Shown here piece by piece: positions 6,037 through 9,125 of a DNA stretch of 9,125 nt. The stretch's first letter is position 1; each line of letters begins with the position of its first letter. A model generated the notes under the pieces. That model saw only the letters and a program-made list of their open reading frames with translations. It had not been told where the DNA came from and searched no databases. Made by a program: the position numbers and the translations under genes. The DNA comes from Methanomicrobiales archaeon (lineage in GTDB: Archaea > Halobacteriota > Syntropharchaeia > Alkanophagales > Methanospirareceae), in the NCBI GenBank assembly GCA_003160755.1, contig QEXZ01000060.1:1-9125 (forward strand), in the 5' to 3' direction.

Positions 6037-7125
6037 ATGACAACAGAGCATTTGCCTTGCGTAAAAGTGGAGAGGCGGAGAGGTGAACAGGTAAGGAGAG
6101 CATTGAAGGAACTCGAACTACTGAGAACCGATGCAAGGATAAGCTCTGATCATGATTTCATTTATTTACCGCTTACGCGGGAGCTAAAAGAAGAGGAAAT
6201 AGGTGAAATAGATTTTACGGAACTTTTAACATCCGAGTTTGAGCTATTAGAACAGAGGAGAAGCATAGAAGACCTCGTTGGGTTCAAACCCTCTTATGAA
6301 ATAGTAGGCGACATTGCGGTGCTAACTGCCATGGATTTAACCGGGGAGAATGAACAGCTCGTAGCACATGCGCTAATGAACCTGCATAAAAACATTAAAG
6401 TGGTTGCAAAACGGATTTCAGCCGTGGAAGGTGTATTCAGGAAAAGGAGAATGAAGATAATTGCAGGCGAGAACAGGACAGAAACGATGCATAAGGAGAA
6501 TGGATGTAGATACAAGCTTGACCTGGAAAAGGTTTATTTTAATCCGCGGCTGGCAAGTGAACGAAATAGAGTGGCATCGCAGGTCGAGCGCAGCGGAGAA
6601 GAGGAGATAATAGACATGTTCGCCGGTGTCGGTCCCTTCTCCATACAAATCGCTAAACGTGCACCTCAAAGCCACGTTACTGCGATTGACGTCAATCCCG
6701 ATGCGATACGCTATCTCATAGAAAATATAGAACTGAATGGCGTGGGAAACGTAGAAGCGATAGAGGGCGACATAAAAGAAATTTACGAGCGGTTCAGAAA
6801 CAAGGCGGACAGGATAATCATGAACCTACCGAAAAGCGCTTATTTGTTCCTTCGAGAAGCTCTGTCTATGCTCGACCCTCGAGGTGGGATAATTCATTTC
6901 TATGATTTAGAATCCTCTTATTCTGATGCGACTGACGAAGAGACAAAATCGCATGAAATTGAAATTGCGGCAATAAACAAAGCGAAATCGAAATTAGCTG
7001 CGAAAGTAGAAGAAGCGGGTGATGAGTTCCATTTCCGTTCTCTGGAAATACGTGATGCAAGGAAAGTGAAGACCTATGCTCCTTATGCATACATTATTGG
7101 TATAGACGCAAGGATTATTGGATAG
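6037..7125 (+). CDS. trm5: tRNA (guanine37-N1)-methyltransferase Trm5
   Basis: This 362-residue protein methylates G37 next to the anticodon using S-adenosylmethionine, which prevents frameshifting. It follows Methanocaldococcus jannaschii Trm5 closely as I recall it. It has the N-terminal D1 domain (LPCVKVERRRGEQVRRAL, residues 7-24), GVFRKRR (132-138), AGENRT (143-148), HKENG (152-156) and VYFNPRLASER (166-176). The methyltransferase core follows: DMFAGVGPFSI (193-203), AIDVNPDAI (216-224), NLPKSA (263-268) and YAPYAYIIGID (347-357). Residues matching the key R145, Y177, E185, D223 and N265 appear to be R135, Y167, E175, D218 and N263. I chose the ATG at 6037 because it begins at the conserved D1 domain. 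The in-frame GTG at 6001 would add 12 residues encoded by the inverted repeat. GAAGGGGG at 6013-6020 is a distant possible ribosome binding site. Confidence 0.95.
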   Translation: MTTEHLPCVKVERRRGEQVRRALKELELLRTDARISSDHDFIYLPLTRELKEEEIGEIDFTELLTSEFELLEQRRSIEDLVGFKPSYEIVGDIAVLTAMDLTGENEQLVAHALMNLHKNIKVVAKRISAVEGVFRKRRMKIIAGENRTETMHKENGCRYKLDLEKVYFNPRLASERNRVASQVERSGEEEIIDMFAGVGPFSIQIAKRAPQSHVTAIDVNPDAIRYLIENIELNGVGNVEAIEGDIKEIYERFRNKADRIIMNLPKSAYLFLREALSMLDPRGGIIHFYDLESSYSDATDEETKSHEIEIAAINKAKSKLAAKVEEAGDEFHFRSLEIRDARKVKTYAPYAYIIGIDARIIG

Positions 7126-7180
7126 CCCGTCCCGTAATAAATTGCAAAGGCACAAGCAGTCTAAAAATCAGGTGATTTAT

Positions 7181-7212
7181 CACCGCGGAGAGCACAGAGT
7201 ACGCAGAGATTT
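7181..7212. repeat. Half of a dispersed intergenic repeat (CACCGCGGAGAGCACAGAG type)
   Basis: CACCGCGGAGAGCACAGAG followed by TACGCAGAGATTT is a recognisable dispersed repeat arm, usually found with a matching inverted arm (CTCTGCG...CGGTG) nearby. No such second arm is present before the hairpin site at 7268, so the element seems cut short. A small palindrome GGTGATTTATCACC (7171-7184) overlaps its left edge. The remaining 7126-7267 sequence shows no gene. Confidence 0.5.
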
Positions 7213-7267
7213 AGTATCCAATACCTTTACGGTCTCTTTTCCTTATCGTAAATTCGGTGGGATATCG

Positions 7268-7356
7268 TATAACGTTTGCGTGTTTACGAAGTTGCCCACG
7301 AAGTAGGCAATTTGGGCGAGCGCCTCAGCGCGAAGCCGTAAATACGCTGTTATGTG
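7268..7356. repeat. attC-like hairpin site 1 (downstream end of the transporter cassette)
   Basis: On the plus strand the site has TATAAC (7268-7273), a 4-base spacer, the arm GCGTGTTTACG (7278-7288), a structured loop, the arm CGTAAATACGC (7337-7347), one T, then GTTATGTG (7349-7356). The arms pair at 10 of 11 positions plus one G-T wobble. The loop holds two small hairpins, TTGCC/GGCAA (7292-7310) and GCGC/GCGC (7320-7331). Terminal AAC...GTT boxes, an asymmetric unpaired spacer, an inner stem and a variable loop match the general layout of integron attC sites. The lack of a clear extrahelical base and the short spacer are departures. Confidence 0.6.
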
Positions 7357-8701
7357 AAGTATTGGCAAGGTCAATTTCTTTTAAGACTCTTTTTGCATAT
7401 AGTACAGTGAAAAAACTATCCACAATAATACCTATTCCGAAAAGGATCATTACTGAGTGAAATGAAGGAATCCATAATTTTAAAACGTATAAAACATATG
7501 CACCCAAGTAGACAGTTCCATTGGTATAAATAGCTTGCAAAGCCATATACTTTGTCTTTCCAACCCCATAGAAAAGACTATCTATAATCATATTTAAAGC
7601 AAGGAGGATATAAGGAGGAAGTAATAATAGGTATGATTTCTGTGCAAAATTGAGAATATCTGAGTCATTATTAAAAAAGGAAAACACTTCATCTATGAAG
7701 AGAGCAGTTACAAGCCAAATTGCTATTACAATTAACGAAATAAAAATTGCAGTTTTTAATATCCTCTTTATTGATTCTTTTTGAGAACTGTAATTCGCGA
7801 TCAGAGCTTTTGAAGTCTCGGAGAGTGCAAGGATTGGTATCAATGCGAAACTCCAAAAAATGTGCATTGTTAAATAATAACCACCTATCTGTTGGGGGCC
7901 TAGTAAATTTAGCAGCCTAATAACCATGAAAAGATAAGCCACATTTTTGACGAGACTCTCAACTCCACTGCCGAAGCTTATTATCGAGAAGAGCTTTACT
8001 TCTTTAAAAGTTGGTAACTTAAAAAATGCTCTTACATCTATTTCGATAGCTCGTAATACAGAGAAAAAAGCAACAACGAAGATACAGCTATCGACAATTA
8101 AGTTCGATATTGCAACTCCGTTTATTCCAAATGCTAATGAAAACCCGTATCCCCCATAGAATAATGAATCGATTGCAACCGACAACAGCAGTTTTAGAAT
8201 AGTTAATGAAAGTAAAAGTCGCTTCTTGTTAAGCGATTCAACCGTAATAATAATACCAATACTCAGAATATTAAAAAGAACAGACCATATTTTTATCTTT
8301 AGGAAGCTTTCGGTACTTAACTTGATAGCATCGGCAGTTCCAATGATTTGTACGAAATTGCCAATATTGAAATAGATTATCACCACAACCGGCAGAATAA
8401 TTAGTATTAAAATGGAGAAACTCGTTTTTATCCTCTGGGCGATTTCATTTTTGCTGTTTTTAATCTTACTTCCAATGAAAAAGAATATCGATAATACAAA
8501 TGCTTCTTGAAGTATTTCCAAAAAAACTTGAATAAATTGCCACTGGGATATAATCGCCAAGCCATTCGCAGGCAGTTTATTACCTATCAAGAAGACGCTA
8601 TAGGATCGATAGACAGCTGGAAGAATTAGATATAAGAGGATGAAGAAAAAAAGCGTCCAATCCCAAATCTGGTCCTGTTTTTTAGCTGCTAAAATTTTCA
8701 T
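7325..8701 (-). CDS. MATE-type multidrug/polysaccharide-lipid transporter (MOP superfamily), about 12 membrane helices
   Basis: The 458 residues are dominated by hydrophobic helices, for example 15-31, 54-76, 95-119, 137-155, 163-180, 196-216, 236-262, 276-295, 316-335, 355-376, 390-409 and 416-434. Two halves are visible: IDSLFYGGYGF with FGINGVAISNLIVDS (177-205) in the first, and IDSLFYGVGKTKY (373-385) in the second. This internal repeat is characteristic of MATE and related flippases, which exchange drugs, metabolites or lipid-linked sugars against Na+ or H+. The exact substrate cannot be told. The ATG at 8701 has an AAGGA ribosome binding site 7 bases upstream (complement 8708-8712). 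An earlier ATG at 8725 gives only MKY then a stop. The last residues (444-458, DLANTSHNSVFTASR) are encoded by the recombination-site-like hairpin, suggesting the natural C-terminus was reshaped by insertion there. Confidence 0.85.
   Translation of the reverse strand: MKILAAKKQDQIWDWTLFFFILLYLILPAVYRSYSVFLIGNKLPANGLAIISQWQFIQVFLEILQEAFVLSIFFFIGSKIKNSKNEIAQRIKTSFSILILIILPVVVIIYFNIGNFVQIIGTADAIKLSTESFLKIKIWSVLFNILSIGIIITVESLNKKRLLLSLTILKLLLSVAIDSLFYGGYGFSLAFGINGVAISNLIVDSCIFVVAFFSVLRAIEIDVRAFFKLPTFKEVKLFSIISFGSGVESLVKNVAYLFMVIRLLNLLGPQQIGGYYLTMHIFWSFALIPILALSETSKALIANYSSQKESIKRILKTAIFISLIVIAIWLVTALFIDEVFSFFNNDSDILNFAQKSYLLLLPPYILLALNMIIDSLFYGVGKTKYMALQAIYTNGTVYLGAYVLYVLKLWIPSFHSVMILFGIGIIVDSFFTVLYAKRVLKEIDLANTSHNSVFTASR
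7349..7372. repeat. Left copy of a 24-base inverted repeat bounding the transporter unit
   Basis: The plus strand begins GTTATGTGAAGTATTGGC. Its partner is the complement of 8707-8730, which begins GTTATATGAAATATTAGC. Twenty of 24 positions match; three of the four differences are A/G changes that keep G-T pairing. It encodes residues 444-451 of the transporter on the minus strand. Confidence 0.75.
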
Positions 8702-8706
8702 ATAAA

Positions 8707-8730
8707 GTCCTTGCTAATATTTCATATAAC
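8707..8730. repeat. Right copy of the 24-base inverted repeat bounding the transporter unit
   Basis: This copy contains the gene's ribosome binding site and abuts the inner spacer of hairpin site 2. A shorter direct copy of its minus-strand sequence (TTATATGAAATATTAGCA, 8729 to 8712) recurs one period later as TTATATGAAAATTTTAGCA (8705 to 8687), and that second copy supplies the start codon. Confidence 0.75.
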
Positions 8731-8816
8731 GGCTGGCGGGTATCTGAAGTCTGAGCGAAGCGAGGATTTGGGCGAAGGTGCGATAGCACCGTAGCCAGAT
8801 ATCCGCCTGTTAGGCG
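8725..8816. repeat. attC-like hairpin site 2 (upstream end of the transporter cassette)
   Basis: The plus strand shows TATAAC (8725-8730), spacer GGCT, arm GGCGGGTATCTG (8735-8746), a loop with the perfect hairpin GGTGC-GATA-GCACC (8777-8790), arm CAGATATCCGCC (8796-8807), one T, then GTTAGGCG (8809-8816). The arms pair at 11 of 12 positions plus one G-T wobble, at the same place as in site 1. On the minus strand the end box GCCTAAC fits the attC consensus RYYYAAC exactly. The loop shares ATTTGGGCGA (8766-8775) with site 1 (7310-7319), so the two sites are related but have different arms. Confidence 0.6.
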
Positions 8817-8871
8817 AACCCGAAGGGCACGAAGCAAAGCGAAGTGGTAACCAAATTGACTACCTTTTTCC

Positions 8872-9125
8872 TTATCCATATTTCATTAATTCTTTATATT
8901 GTTCATGTGTCAAATTACGATAGGGGGTTCTGTCTTTTCTTGGAACTCCAAAATTTTCAAAACCACTAATTTTACGGATATTTTCTACTATTATTGGCTT
9001 CTTAGTATCCTCTCCAAATTGATTGGTAATGAAGTGAAGATATACTACCTCACAGTTACCCTCAGGTTGAACATACTATTCAGCCATACACGGATGATCA
9101 ATATTCTACTGCACTACGCGATATT
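8872..9125 (-). pseudogene. C-terminal end of an unidentified protein, frame interrupted by two TAG codons (5' partial)
   Basis: Reading the minus strand from the window edge, one frame gives 83 codons ending in TAA (8872-8874). Its last 67 residues form a credible protein end: EGNCEVVYLHFITNQFGEDT, then KKPIIVENIRKISGF, then VPRKDRTPYRNLTHEQYKEL and MKYG. Two in-frame TAG codons occur, at 9106-9108 and 9076-9078, with plausible coding sequence between them (NIDHPCMAE). There is no start codon after the second TAG except a Met four residues from the end, so translation must come from beyond the window. It is either a recently decayed gene, a gene with amber readthrough (pyrrolysine or a suppressor), or affected by sequence error. 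I do not recognise the family. It ends 55 bases before hairpin site 2, as expected for the preceding cassette of an array. Confidence 0.5.

Larger units (their letters stand above)
7273..8729 (-). mobile_element. Cassette-like unit: one transporter gene bounded by two attC-like sites
   Basis: If both sites are cut at G/TT on the minus strand, as in integron cassettes, the unit runs from 8729 to 7273 (1,457 bases). Its organisation is that of a classical cassette: start codon about 28 bases inside the upstream boundary, one gene, and a stop codon lying within the downstream site. The first and last parts of the unit are also complementary over 24 bases (7349-7372 against 8707-8730). A circle formed by joining the ends would therefore restore one long palindromic site. 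No integrase or transposase gene is in the window. The DNA is more AT-rich than the neighbouring trm5. A simple transposon is less likely because recombinase and target duplications are lacking. Confidence 0.5.

Noticed and set aside
7349..8730. Transposon or insertion sequence with 24-base terminal inverted repeats
   Set aside because: The only gene is a membrane transporter; no transposase is present and no target-site duplication is seen outside the ends. The cassette model accounts for more of the structure.
8682..8879. A 65-codon minus-strand frame crossing hairpin site 2
   Set aside because: It translates the hairpin, both stems and the start region of the transporter, and its protein has no family features. 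The hairpin structure explains the sequence better.
1..9125. CRISPR array, tRNA or rRNA genes
   Set aside because: I saw no regularly spaced direct repeats and no cloverleaf or ribosomal RNA sequence on either strand by eye; the repeats present are inverted and unevenly spaced.
8872..9125. Genome-wide TAG reassignment
   Set aside because: pyrKD and trm5 both end in TAG at the expected family lengths, so TAG works as a stop here; the two in-frame TAGs are reported only as a local oddity.

Overview
The window looks like part of a euryarchaeal chromosome. Trm5 of the archaeal type, a stand-alone MetRS beta-type tRNA-binding protein, a KsgA-like C-terminus, AT-rich TATA boxes about 25-30 bases upstream of start codons, and two divergent genes with no ribosome binding site all point to Archaea. 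Long non-coding inverted repeats in the intergenic gaps recall genomes of anaerobic, methane-cycling archaea, but I cannot name a genus from the sequence alone.

Layout. 1-141 is the tail of an upstream gene, probably ksgA. 225-2009 is one ORF joining PyrK (FAD and 2Fe-2S electron-transfer subunit) to PyrD (dihydroorotate dehydrogenase), for the redox step of pyrimidine synthesis. It converges on a minus-strand pair: a kinase-fold protein of unknown role (2064-3353) and, 7 bases upstream of it, a small tRNA-binding OB-fold protein (3361-3696). A 100-base inverted repeat separates these from a Cys-rich DUF1847 protein (3877-4452, minus). That gene shares a 37-base divergent promoter region with a CrtI-like FAD oxidoreductase (4490-5827, plus). 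A composite repeat with nested hairpins (5855-6006) precedes trm5 (6037-7125, plus).

The right end (about 7180-9125) is different in character: AT-rich, and organised like an integron cassette array. Two long hairpin sites of shared architecture (7268-7356 and 8725-8816) flank a single MATE-type transporter gene (7325-8701, minus). Each has TATAAC at the left, GTTA at the right, an inner stem with one G-T wobble at the same place, and a shared ATTTGGGCGA in the loop. The two ends of the unit also carry matching 24-base inverted arms, so joining them end to end would rebuild one long palindromic site. Upstream, at 8872-9125 on the minus strand, lies the C-terminal end of another protein whose frame is interrupted by two TAG codons.

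Together, the left 7 kb is mostly housekeeping (pyrimidine synthesis, tRNA modification, translation) plus three poorly understood genes. The right 2 kb is probably an acquired, mobile, cassette-like region. The cassette is the strongest candidate for something undescribed here.
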